A stretch of 64,000 bases of DNA from Lachnospiraceae bacterium (GTDB lineage: Bacteria; Bacillota; Clostridia; Lachnospirales; Lachnospiraceae), in the NCBI GenBank assembly GCA_017938285.1, contig JAGBBW010000009.1, forward strand, positions 1-64,000, read 5' to 3'. How positions within the stretch are numbered: position 1 is the first letter of the stretch; every line of letters begins with the position of its first letter. A program made the translations under genes and the position numbers. Below the pieces are notes generated by a model. That model saw only the letters and a program-made list of their open reading frames with translations. It was not told where the DNA came from and made no database searches. Shown here in pieces: positions 1-8,444 of this stretch.

Positions 1-136
1 ACAGAGTTATCCATGACGGAATAGCCTGTTATGCACATTTCCATAATGCTTGTCTTTTGGTTTTTGCTTCGGAATAGTGTGGTGCTGGCGGTCTATCTCT
101 TGTTTTCGGTTGCTTGCTTCTTTACCGTACATGAGC
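1..136. other. Unidentified segment abutting the broken GH3 gene
   Basis: Homology of the neighbouring minus-strand GH3 gene stops abruptly near position 137, and no frame of this stretch continues the GH3 C-terminal domain. On the minus strand a basic reading frame begins with ATG near 139 and ends at a TAA near 13, but I do not recognise it. It could be the edge of an insertion or of a rearrangement whose other side lies outside the window. No terminal inverted repeat can be judged because the window begins here. Confidence 0.35.
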
Positions 137-1581
137 ATTTAAGTCCGGTTTGTCACCACTGGCAAATTCATTGTTTTCATCCCCTTCTTCCCCTTCTAAA
201 CTGGAATCCAGCCCCATACAGGCAATTACAATGTCACTTTCCGCACAGACGGCACGCACTTCGGAAAGACGGTCATTCGTCTCTCCCAGTCCCTGCATCT
301 TATCATGACAGAGATGACACCCTTCCGAAACCATAACACGCACTTCATCCCCCAGATAATCCTGCAGTCCTTCCAGCACCGTCACATATCTGGAAGCTGT
401 TCCTTCATAATTGCCTACCAGTGCCCTGCGGTTATTGGCATTCGGTCCGATGACGCCTACTGTCTTTAACTTCGATTTATCTAATGGAAGCAGGCTGTTT
501 TCGTTCTTTAACAGAACCACACATTTTTCTGCTGCCCTGCGGTTCAACTCCCTCATTGATACACTGTCCACCACGGAATATGGAATGTCATTAAAAGGAT
601 TATTTTCCAACTTATCAAATACTCCCAGTTTCATTCTGGTCGTAAACAGATTTATCAGCGCTTCGTCAAGACGTTCTTCCGAAACCTTCCCTTCTTCCAC
701 CGCCTGTTTCAAATAGTGGAACAGACTGCCGCAATTTAAGTCGCAGCCGTTATTCATTGCCATGGACACCGATTCCACCGGCGTCTTTGTTACCATATGT
801 CCTTCATGAAAATCCCTGATTGCTCCGCAGTCACTGACTACATGTCCTTCAAATCCCCATTCCTCTCTTAAAATATCCTGCAGAAGTTCCTTACTGCCAC
901 AGCATGGCGAGCCATTCGTGCGGTTGTAGGCACCCATGACGGCCTCCACATTTCCCTCCTGTACACAGGCTTAAATGCAGGCAGATACGTTTCCCGCAGA
1001 TCCTGTCTGGAAACAACCGCATCAAAGCTGTGCCGGACATCTTCCGGACCACTGTGTACTGCAAAATGCTTTGCACAGGCGGCTGCCTTTAAATACCTTT
1101 CATCATGTCCCTGTAACCCCTGTATAAAACGTACTCCCATACGGGAAGTAAGATATGGGTCCTCACCAAACGTTTCATGTCCTCTTCCCCAGCGCGGGTC
1201 ACGGAAAATATTGACATTTGGAGACCAGAACGTCAGTCCTTTATAAATATCCGTATCATCCGAAGCCTGTTCCATATTGAACTTTGCACGACCCTCTGTG
1301 GAAATGGCATCCGCCACCTCTTCGATAAAATCCTCATCAAACGTAGCCGCCAGGCCTATCGCCTGTGGAAACACCGTAGCCACTCCGGCACGGGCAACTC
1401 CATGCAGTGCCTCATTCCACCAGTTATACTTCTTAATCCCAAGACGTTCAATCTCCGGTGCCTGATACATCGTCTGACTGACTTTTTCCTCCAGAGTCAT
1501 CTGTGCCACCAGTGCTGCGGCACGTTTTCTGAACTCTTCCTGTTTCTCCTGATTTTTTACCAGTTCCATCTTTTTTACCAT
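122..1581 (-). pseudogene. GH3 family beta-glucosidase/beta-xylosidase, frameshifted and truncated
   Basis: This is a family 3 glycoside hydrolase, which releases terminal beta-linked sugars. The start is the ATG at 1581 behind AGGAG. The N-terminal barrel is recognisable (NWWNEALHGVARAG, RDPRWGRGHETFGEDP, KHFAVHSGPE). Translation leaves frame near 957-963: the frame reading PVYR is replaced by one reading QEGNVEAVMGAYNRTNG, consistent with loss of one base. The second part carries the nucleophile motif VVSDCGAI and the start of the second domain (LLKNENSLLPL). After DENNEFASGDKPDLN, near 137, homology ends and a stop follows at 122. About the last third of the usual 700-800 residues is missing. 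With a frameshift and a lost C terminus the gene is very probably dead. A sequencing error could explain the frameshift but not the break. Confidence 0.85.
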
Positions 1582-1639
1582 CCCTTCTCCTGATGTTTTA
1601 CTTATTCCGGTTTGTATGATTTGATTGCCTCCGGCTTCT

Positions 1640-3895
1640 TTATTCTTCCATCCGGTATTCCATTGCCGCCGTCTCACTCAGTACAATACCATCATTTCCC
1701 TGCTGCCGCACCGTAATAACATATGTTCCCTCTTCACTTTCCGGCAGTTCGGTTGCCGCCAGCAGCCGGCGGTTTAAGTAAATCGTTTCCACGTCTTCTC
1801 CATTTACTGTAATGGTACTCCATTCTGTAAAATTATCCCCTGTAATATACACCAGTGGTTCATTCTCGGTCAGTATTGCTTTTTTCACATACACTTCCCT
1901 TATTTTAATTTCATCCACACCCATCTTAAGTTCGGTCGGTTCGTAAGGATTTTCTCCTTCATATACTTCCATATCACCATAAAGCATATCATACATCAAC
2001 AGCTGCATGTTCTCCTGATAATCCTCTTCATCCTGCCGGAACTGGTGATACTGTGTCATAATCCCCTCTTCAATCCCCAGAATATCAAAGATATGGGAAG
2101 ATAACTGATACGACTGGATATCCTTATCCTCTGCCTCTAATAAAAAATTACTCCAGATAATATACTCCGTCTGGAACTGGTTCCCATTCTCCAGCAGTTC
2201 ATCGGATAATCCCAGACCCGGCAGATGATCCCCATACATTACAAGCACCACATCTTCCGGCCATGCATTCAGATTCAGTACCAGCTCTTTAATAAACTGA
2301 TCCATCTCAAATAACTGATGCACATAATATAAATACTGGTAATAGTACTCTGCCAGTTCCTCCGGCATCTGCACATCCAGCAGTTTTACATCCAGCAGGG
2401 GTTCTTCCGGATAAGCTCCATGTCCCTGGACGGAAATTGCATAAATGTAATCCTTTTCCTCTGTGGACTGCAGTACTTTTACAATCTGTTCCGTCAGTAT
2501 CCGGTCCTTTGCCCAGTTCAGTTCATTGACCGAGGCATCTGCCATATATTCAATAGAAATATAGCGGTCAAATCCCAGATTGGAAAATACCTGGTGACGG
2601 TCGTAAAATGTGCCGTCATTGTTATGCATGGCACTGGCAGAAAATCCCTGTTCTTTTAATATATACGCCATGCTCTCGCAGGTACGCTCCTTTAAAATCG
2701 TCTTATACGGGTACTCCCCCGGACCAAAAAAGTCGAGATTCATTCCTGTAATACATTCAAACTCCGTATTGGCTGTTCCCGCACCTATGGAAGGCACTTC
2801 CAGAAAACCACTCGGATACGTTTCTTTCAAATAAGTAAAAAATGGTACCGGATCTGATGTACAGGAAAAATTTTCAATGTACTTTACATCAAAGAAGGAC
2901 TCCAGCTGCAGAAAAATAATATTGGGAAGTTCCGGTTCCCCGGCTTTTTCCTTTTCTGGTACTTCCGGCTGTTCTTCCGGGTCTGCTTCTTTGTCAGAGT
3001 CTGATGACACCACGGTTTCCGGTGCTGTCGTATGTTCCGTGTTTTCTGGTACTGTTGTATGTTCCACGGATTCTCCCTGTTCTGCCAGCGGCGTTGGTGT
3101 CTGTACCGGTTCTGGGGTTACCTGTTCTGAAACCACCGTTGTCGGCTTAGGAAAGTCAGTCACCAGCTCCCTGCCTTCCTCTTTTTCGAATTCTTCCAGT
3201 AAATCTCCCATGGTTTCTGCGGAATAATCCTCCGGCCGTTCCACACCGGTATTTAAAATACTGTTCATAAAACAATACGGCAAACCATTGTCATGAAATG
3301 CCTGGGCCAGATTTCCAAAATTCCGGTCCAGCAGTCCTGCTGCCATTCCGATATCTGTCAGCACAAGACAAAGGATGAACAGCAGACCACAGAACGGCAG
3401 CCGGAAAACATAGTCAATACTTCCTTCTTCCTTTCTGGCTTTCCGGAAAAGAACTATGCACAATACCACAGCCAGAACGACACCTGCACCAATCAGCACC
3501 ACTCCAACCCAGGATAAATACCGGTGGGCAATCTGCAGCGCATCCTTAATCAGAACCAGATCTACTGCGGTAAACGGTGTTGTCCGGAAGGACAGCAGTA
3601 TCATGTCCGTTATACCAATCGCTGTCCATAGAATCATTACCAGAGACAACACAAATACTTTCCGTTTAAACAGCAGACATACCGAAGCCGTTGCTGCAAT
3701 TATAAAAACATTATAAAAAAACACCAGTGGATTCCGCAGAAAAAAAAGTCCTAATTCCAGCACAGACTTCCGTGAACATAATTCTACAAAAATATAGCAG
3801 AACATAGACGGAAGATAACAGCTGAAAAAGAAATTTTTCCACAGGGCATTCCATTTTTCTTTCATAATGGGCCATTTTTCTGACATTTGAACCAC
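1640..3895 (-). CDS. LTA synthase/phosphoglycerol transferase family membrane protein
   Basis: The N terminus (about residues 20-215) holds about five membrane segments. A Pro/Thr/Glu-rich spacer follows (about 250-320), then an extracellular sulfatase-fold domain. That domain starts NIIFLQLESFFD, with Glu332 as the likely metal ligand; SIGAGTANTEFE places the catalytic Thr at about 374, and a metal-binding YGDHLPG motif comes later. The family moves glycerol phosphate from phosphatidylglycerol to a growing lipoteichoic acid or to a sugar. The C terminus (about 655-751) looks like an Ig-like IPT/TIG domain (VYITGDNFTEWSTITVNG), unusual for LtaS. The open frame begins with GTG at 3895; ATG at 3886 is the better start because AAAGGA lies about 11 bases before it. 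The glycan acceptor is not predictable. Confidence 0.85.
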   Translation of the reverse strand: MVQMSEKWPIMKEKWNALWKNFFFSCYLPSMFCYIFVELCSRKSVLELGLFFLRNPLVFFYNVFIIAATASVCLLFKRKVFVLSLVMILWTAIGITDMILLSFRTTPFTAVDLVLIKDALQIAHRYLSWVGVVLIGAGVVLAVVLCIVLFRKARKEEGSIDYVFRLPFCGLLFILCLVLTDIGMAAGLLDRNFGNLAQAFHDNGLPYCFMNSILNTGVERPEDYSAETMGDLLEEFEKEEGRELVTDFPKPTTVVSEQVTPEPVQTPTPLAEQGESVEHTTVPENTEHTTAPETVVSSDSDKEADPEEQPEVPEKEKAGEPELPNIIFLQLESFFDVKYIENFSCTSDPVPFFTYLKETYPSGFLEVPSIGAGTANTEFECITGMNLDFFGPGEYPYKTILKERTCESMAYILKEQGFSASAMHNNDGTFYDRHQVFSNLGFDRYISIEYMADASVNELNWAKDRILTEQIVKVLQSTEEKDYIYAISVQGHGAYPEEPLLDVKLLDVQMPEELAEYYYQYLYYVHQLFEMDQFIKELVLNLNAWPEDVVLVMYGDHLPGLGLSDELLENGNQFQTEYIIWSNFLLEAEDKDIQSYQLSSHIFDILGIEEGIMTQYHQFRQDEEDYQENMQLLMYDMLYGDMEVYEGENPYEPTELKMGVDEIKIREVYVKKAILTENEPLVYITGDNFTEWSTITVNGEDVETIYLNRRLLAATELPESEEGTYVITVRQQGNDGIVLSETAAMEYRMEE

Positions 3896-4019
3896 ATTCC
3901 TTTCTTCTACTTCCCATTTTTACCATTATGGGTTCTTTGTACCACCAGAACATCCAGGTACGATGATATATATATCATACTTTGTTCTAAAAAACAAACT
4001 ATTTTTCCTGACTGCCCTA

Positions 4020-4048
4020 TTGACAATCCGGGTCCCGTATGCTATATT
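4020..4048 (+). promoter_or_regulatory. Promoter of the metal-resistance operon
   Basis: TTGACA at 4020-4025 and TATATT at 4043-4048 are separated by exactly 17 bases. Transcription would start near 4055, at the left edge of the palindrome that follows, so a bound repressor would block polymerase. Confidence 0.8.
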
Positions 4049-4054
4049 TGATTT

Positions 4055-4088
4055 AATAATTAAGCATTTGTTTAAATGTTGAATAATT
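4055..4088. promoter_or_regulatory. ArsR/SmtB-type operator
   Basis: An imperfect 34-bp inverted repeat. The left arm reads AATAATTAAGCATTT and the right arm AAATGTTGAATAATT, with 12 of 15 positions symmetric around a 4-base centre. Size and AT-rich arms fit operators of SmtB/CadC/ArsR repressors, and the last gene of this operon encodes such a repressor. Autoregulation is inferred. Confidence 0.7.
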
Positions 4089-4149
4089 ATCAACTGCCTG
4101 GTACACTGAATAAAACCGATACCAGCCAGCTACAAGGAGGACATTTGTT

Positions 4150-4371
4150 ATGAAAAAGACTTATGTAATGGAAGACCTTTGCTGCGCTAACTGCGCCAAC
4201 AAAATTGAAACAGAAATCAAACATCTGGACGGTGTTACCTCTGCCAGCTTAAATTTCATTGCCCAGAAGCTGTTTGTAGAATTTGAAGACCGTATTGCAG
4301 ACACCATCACTGCTTCTGTCATAAAAATTGCTACCAAGGTGGAGCCGGACGTATCCATCGAAGAACTGTAA
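4150..4371 (+). CDS. Heavy-metal-associated (HMA) domain protein, metal chaperone
   Basis: A 73-residue ferredoxin-fold HMA protein. It has the metal-binding CxxC as CCANCA at residues 11-16, followed by NKIETEIKHLDGV and a C-terminal acidic stretch. The CCANC form is usual in zinc/cadmium systems. The start follows AAGGAGG with good spacing. It lies 33 bases upstream of a P1B ATPase that lacks its own N-terminal HMA domain, so this free domain probably delivers the ion to the pump or acts as the detached sensor domain. Metal identity is inferred. Confidence 0.85.
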   Translation: MKKTYVMEDLCCANCANKIETEIKHLDGVTSASLNFIAQKLFVEFEDRIADTITASVIKIATKVEPDVSIEEL

Positions 4372-4404
4372 AGTTACCGTTTTATCATCCGAGGTATCTG
4401 CTTT

Positions 4405-6294
4405 ATGACAAAAAAACAGAAAAAAATGTTAAAAAAAATTCTCACAGCAGCGGCGATTTTTGCCGCTGCCTGCCTGATTTCCTTTTTACTTCCGGACTTT
4501 CCATTCAAGCGATGGGTTTCTCTGGTTTTATTTCTGGCTGCCTATGTAACTGCCGGAGGAGACGTCATCCGCAAAGCCATGCTTGGAATCAGAAACGGCC
4601 AGGTATTTGATGAAAATTTCCTGATGTCCATTGCCACCATCGGAGCTTTCTATGTCGGTGAATATCCGGAAGGTGTGCTTGTTATGCTTCTGTACCAGAT
4701 TGGTGAGCTGTTCCAGACGTATGCAGTAGGCAAATCCAGAAAATCCATTGCCTCCCTCATGCAGATTCGTCCGGACTCTGCAAATCTGTTAAAGGACGGC
4801 ATCGTAACAGAAGTTTCCCCGGAAACAGTCGCTGTCGGTGATTTTATCCTGGTAAAGCCCGGTGAAAAAATTCCACTGGACGGCAGGATTACCGAAGGAA
4901 CCTCTTCCCTGGATACTGCCGCCCTGACTGGTGAAGCACTGCCACAGGAAGTTTCCACCGGCGATTCCGCCATCAGCGGCTGCATTAACCTGCGGGGCAC
5001 CCTGACCATTCAGGTGACCAGAGCCTTTGGCGAATCCACCGTCTCCAGAATTCTTGACATGGTGGAACACGCTTCTGCCAAAAAAGCAAAAACGGAAAAT
5101 TTTATCTCCCGCTTTGCCCGGTTCTACACCCCGGTTGTCGTTCTTCTGGCTGTTTTACTGGCATTCCTTCCTCCCCTGCTTTTGAAAGAAAGTTTTTCCG
5201 GCTGGATTTACCGCGCCTTAAACTTCCTCGTTGTTTCCTGTCCATGTGCCCTTGTTATTTCCATTCCACTGGGCTTTTTTGGCGGTATTGGCGGTGCGGC
5301 AAAACAGGGCATTCTGATGAAAGGCAGCAACTATCTGGAAGCACTGTCAAAAACCGATACTTTTGTTTTTGACAAAACCGGAACCCTGACCAGAGGAAAT
5401 TTCAAAGTGACAAAGATTTCCCCCGTTGGAATCAGCAAAGACGATTTACTGAAATTCACTGCTCTGGCAGAAAGCCAGTCTTCCCATCCGATTGCGGTTT
5501 CCATTGTGGAAGCTTATCAGACTTCCCGTCAGAAACACTCTGATGCTGCCGGAATCCTTCCCGTGTCGGATGTTGAAGAACTTGCAGGCTTTGGGGTCTG
5601 TGCCGTTGTGGAAGGCAAGGAAATTCTTGCCGGAAATATGCGTCTGATGAGAGACCGGCAGGTTACAGGTACTAACTCTTCCCTGGAAGAAACTTCCGGT
5701 ACCACCATCTGCGTTGCCATTGACGGCACCTTTGCCGGGACCATCTGTGTAGAAGATGAACTGAAGCCGGATACCATTCCGGCCATTCAGAAATTAAAAC
5801 AGTGTGGTATTAAAAAGCTTGTTATGCTCACCGGGGATAAAAAAGCCACCGGAGAAGCCATTGCAGAAGCTATCGGTTTAAACGAGGTCCACACAGACCT
5901 GCTTCCCGCAGACAAAGTTACCCACGTGGAAGAGCTGCTGAACCAGCAGTCTGCCGGACATACCCTTGCCTACGTAGGTGACGGTATCAATGACGCTCCT
6001 GTCCTTGCCCGTGCTGATATTGGCATTGCCATGGGCGGTCTCGGCTCTGACGCTGCCATCGAAGCAGCGGATATTGTTATCATGACGGATGAACCTGGAA
6101 AACTCCCTGCTGCCATCCGTATTGCAAAACGTACCATGTCCATTGTGCGGCAGAATATTGTCTTTGCCCTTGGCGTCAAAGTACTGGTACTTATCTTCAG
6201 CGCCCTTGGCTATTCTTCCATGTGGTGGGCGATTTTTGCGGATGTCGGTGTCTGCATGATAGCAATTTTAAATTCCATGCGGGCATTACGGTAA
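4405..6294 (+). CDS. Heavy-metal translocating P-type ATPase (Zn/Cd/Co type)
   Basis: A 629-residue P1B-type ATPase that couples ATP hydrolysis to metal export. The intramembrane motif SCPCAL puts the ligand cysteines at residues 279 and 281. The phosphorylated Asp is residue 323 in DKTGTLT, and the actuator motif is TGEALP. The hinge reads GDGINDAPVLARADIGIAMG. The last membrane helix has FADVG, with the Asp typical of the Zn/Cd subgroup rather than of copper pumps. There is no N-terminal HMA domain; the gene before it supplies one. Second gene of a four-gene operon ending in an ArsR repressor. Confidence 0.92.
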   Translation: MTKKQKKMLKKILTAAAIFAAACLISFLLPDFPFKRWVSLVLFLAAYVTAGGDVIRKAMLGIRNGQVFDENFLMSIATIGAFYVGEYPEGVLVMLLYQIGELFQTYAVGKSRKSIASLMQIRPDSANLLKDGIVTEVSPETVAVGDFILVKPGEKIPLDGRITEGTSSLDTAALTGEALPQEVSTGDSAISGCINLRGTLTIQVTRAFGESTVSRILDMVEHASAKKAKTENFISRFARFYTPVVVLLAVLLAFLPPLLLKESFSGWIYRALNFLVVSCPCALVISIPLGFFGGIGGAAKQGILMKGSNYLEALSKTDTFVFDKTGTLTRGNFKVTKISPVGISKDDLLKFTALAESQSSHPIAVSIVEAYQTSRQKHSDAAGILPVSDVEELAGFGVCAVVEGKEILAGNMRLMRDRQVTGTNSSLEETSGTTICVAIDGTFAGTICVEDELKPDTIPAIQKLKQCGIKKLVMLTGDKKATGEAIAEAIGLNEVHTDLLPADKVTHVEELLNQQSAGHTLAYVGDGINDAPVLARADIGIAMGGLGSDAAIEAADIVIMTDEPGKLPAAIRIAKRTMSIVRQNIVFALGVKVLVLIFSALGYSSMWWAIFADVGVCMIAILNSMRALR

Positions 6295-6387
6295 TACAAA
6301 ATGTCCGAAACCGTCTACACAGACCTTTCTCTTGCTGTATTACTGTATTGCCGCATTATCAATGTAAAACATAGGAGGAACCATACC

Positions 6388-7008
6388 ATGTTCTGGGATA
6401 ACGTTGCACCTTTATACAATTTCTTTGAAAATATTTATAACGGCAGTGTCAACCGCAGACTCTGCCAGACTGTTGCCAGCCTGATGGACCCGGAGGACCG
6501 GGTTCTGGAATGCGCCTGCGGTGCCGGAATGCTTACCACACACATTAGTAAAAACTGCCGGAAACTGATCGCCACCGATTTTTCTTCCGGTATGCTGAAA
6601 CAGGCTGCCAAAGCCTGCAAAGACCTGCCAAACGTCACACTGAAACGCGCAGACATCACAAAGCTGCGATGCAAAGACAACTCCTTTGATAAAGTTGTTG
6701 CCGGAAACGTCATTCATCTGCTGGATGACCCTGCAACCGCTTTACGGGAGCTGGAACGTGTCTGCAGACCTGGAGGCAGACTGATTATCCCGACCTATAT
6801 CAATTTCGAACGGAACGGCAGCCCGGATATCCTTGTGCGGATATTCAAAAAGCTGGGAGCAGATTTCAAACAGCAGTTTGATTTTAGCACCTACCAGGAG
6901 TTTTTCTCACAGGCAGGTTATCCAAATGCAGAATTCATACTGATAGAAGGAAAAATGCCCTGCGCCATTGCCATTATTACGAAGGAGGATGTGAAACATG
7001 AATCATGA
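6388..7008 (+). CDS. Class I SAM-dependent methyltransferase
   Basis: The start is the ATG at 6388 behind AGGAGG; the longer open frame from 6301 has no comparable site. The 206-residue protein has a Rossmann methyltransferase core: motif I ECACGAGMLT, the acidic residue of IATDFSSGML, the RADITKLRCKDNSFD region, and a post-II motif RVCRPGGRLIIPTY. It is UbiE-like in style. The substrate is unknown. Being inside an operon with a metal pump and its repressor suggests a role in metal or metalloid stress, but it lacks the extra cysteine-rich region expected of ArsM, so arsenic methylation is only one possibility. Confidence 0.8.
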   Translation: MFWDNVAPLYNFFENIYNGSVNRRLCQTVASLMDPEDRVLECACGAGMLTTHISKNCRKLIATDFSSGMLKQAAKACKDLPNVTLKRADITKLRCKDNSFDKVVAGNVIHLLDDPATALRELERVCRPGGRLIIPTYINFERNGSPDILVRIFKKLGADFKQQFDFSTYQEFFSQAGYPNAEFILIEGKMPCAIAIITKEDVKHES

Positions 7009-7354
7009 CCACCTGCACAACCATGGAGGCAACCTGACCGACCTCATGGCTTCCATTCCAACAGAACAGCAGTTTTTCCTGGCAGCCGATGTATTCAGTA
7101 TGCTCTGTGACAGTACCAGACTTCGCATTCTCTGGCTGCTCTGCCACACCGAGGAATGTGTCAGCGATATTGCCGCCGCAGTTAATATGAGTTCCCCGGC
7201 CGTATCCCACCACCTGCGGAATTTAAAGCAGTCCGGGCTGATTACAAGCCGAAGGGAAGGTAAGGAGGTGCTGTATTCCCTGGCAAAAACAAAGGAAGCT
7301 TCGCTGGTGCACCATATGATTGATGACATTTTTGAGATTAATTGTCCAAGATAG
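6998..7354 (+). CDS. ArsR/SmtB family metal-responsive repressor
   Basis: A 118-residue winged-helix repressor. The N terminus is His-rich (MNHDHLHNHGG), a plausible extra metal site. The DNA-recognition helix region reads VSDIAAAVNMSSPAVSHHLR, followed by a wing with GLITSRREGKEVLYSL. There is an ELCVCD-type cysteine only as CHTEECVSD, and the C-terminal helix bears HHMIDD, resembling the alpha-5 site of SmtB/CzrA zinc sensors. It overlaps the end of the methyltransferase gene by 11 bases, with AAGGAGG upstream. It probably binds the palindrome at 4055-4088. Confidence 0.9.
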   Translation: MNHDHLHNHGGNLTDLMASIPTEQQFFLAADVFSMLCDSTRLRILWLLCHTEECVSDIAAAVNMSSPAVSHHLRNLKQSGLITSRREGKEVLYSLAKTKEASLVHHMIDDIFEINCPR

Positions 7355-7357
7355 CTT

Positions 7358-7406
7358 AACAGGGCAGCCTCAAAAGAATAGAAATTCTTTGAGACTGCCC
7401 TGTTTT
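7358..7406. terminator. Bidirectional terminator
   Basis: A long stem pairs AACAGGGCAG..CTCAAA with TTTGAG..CTGCCCTGTT and is followed by T-runs on both strands. It sits between the convergent ArsR gene and the PrsA-like gene. Confidence 0.9.
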
Positions 7407-8444
7407 TCACCCTACGGCATCCATATCAAAATCCAGCGCCTCCCACACCTCTTCATTCACCTCAATGTGGGTTATACCCCGCCATTCCTTATACCGGGTC
7501 TGAAATTCTTCTTCCTGTCTGGCTGCAATAATTTCTTCCTTCTTTGCATAAGTCGCATCCACATCAAAGTCCGTCACACAGTAAAAAATATAATAATAAT
7601 CCGTTGTTTCGATAACGCCTGAAACCTCTCCGGTATTTAATGCCAGAACCGTCTCTTCATAGCTGTCCGGAAAATCCCCTATGCCTCCGGTGATTTCCAA
7701 CATTGTGGCGTCCTCTGTATTAGCGGAAGCCAGTTTGTAAAAATCTTCAGCTGCCAGTGCCTGCTGCCGCAGGGATTCCACCCTGGCTCTCAGCTCTTCC
7801 AGTTCTGTTCCTTCATACGAAACCCTCGTTCCAGAAGAATCAATTTTATAGTTCCGGATGGCAATCGTATAAAACCGGTGCTGTGCTGCTTCTTCATCCG
7901 GAATATCCGTATTTACATTCAGGGTCGTCACTTCAAAGGTCTTTCTTGCCAGCAGATTATCCGCATAAATCCGACGGACAATATCTGCATTCACACCATA
8001 TAACCGCAGATTGGAGTCCTGTATTTTCTCCATATAAGCAGTCGTCTGTTCTTCCACCAGCTGCAGTTCCTCTTCCGACAGCACAATTCCCAGTTCATCC
8101 GCCTTCTGGCAGACTACCTTTACATAAATAATCTGGTCCAGCGTCTGTTCCTTAATGACCTCGCCCATGGTGTTTCCCCGGCTGTCCACAACATACTTCC
8201 AGATATCACTGCCATAATACTGCTCATAATCTTCCTGCACCGCATGCAGATAAACCATACCTTCCCTGGAATCTACCTGGGTATCGCCAATCCGGAGCAT
8301 GCTTCCTTCCTGCCATACCGTTTCCTTTTGCCCCTCTTCCTGGTCCCTGTTAAAAAAGAATGCTGCACCCACAACGAGAACTGCCACAAATAATAACAGC
8401 TTTAACCAGATTGTACTCTTTTTTCTATTTCTGCCACGACTCAT
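7407..8444 (-). CDS. Peptidyl-prolyl isomerase-like foldase (SurA/PrsA type)
   Basis: A 345-residue protein with a basic N terminus and one membrane segment (about residues 10-30), so it is probably anchored outside the membrane. The middle resembles a SurA-type chaperone helical domain, and the C-terminal third resembles a parvulin fold (GGIGDFPDSYEETVLALNTG, then GVIETTDYYYIFYC). Such proteins help exported proteins fold. The gene overlaps mfd by 4 bases (ATGA), so the two are translationally coupled; it ends at the bidirectional terminator. Isomerase activity is not assured because the parvulin signature is weak. Confidence 0.7.
   Translation of the reverse strand: MSRGRNRKKSTIWLKLLLFVAVLVVGAAFFFNRDQEEGQKETVWQEGSMLRIGDTQVDSREGMVYLHAVQEDYEQYYGSDIWKYVVDSRGNTMGEVIKEQTLDQIIYVKVVCQKADELGIVLSEEELQLVEEQTTAYMEKIQDSNLRLYGVNADIVRRIYADNLLARKTFEVTTLNVNTDIPDEEAAQHRFYTIAIRNYKIDSSGTRVSYEGTELEELRARVESLRQQALAAEDFYKLASANTEDATMLEITGGIGDFPDSYEETVLALNTGEVSGVIETTDYYYIFYCVTDFDVDATYAKKEEIIAARQEEEFQTRYKEWRGITHIEVNEEVWEALDFDMDAVG

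Noticed and set aside
6301..6387. N-terminal extension of the methyltransferase
   Set aside because: The ATG at 6388 has an ideal AGGAGG site, and the upstream codons do not resemble the family.
6388..7008. Arsenite methyltransferase ArsM
   Set aside because: The fold and ArsR neighbour fit, but the conserved cysteine set of ArsM is not visible and the operon pump is of Zn/Cd type.
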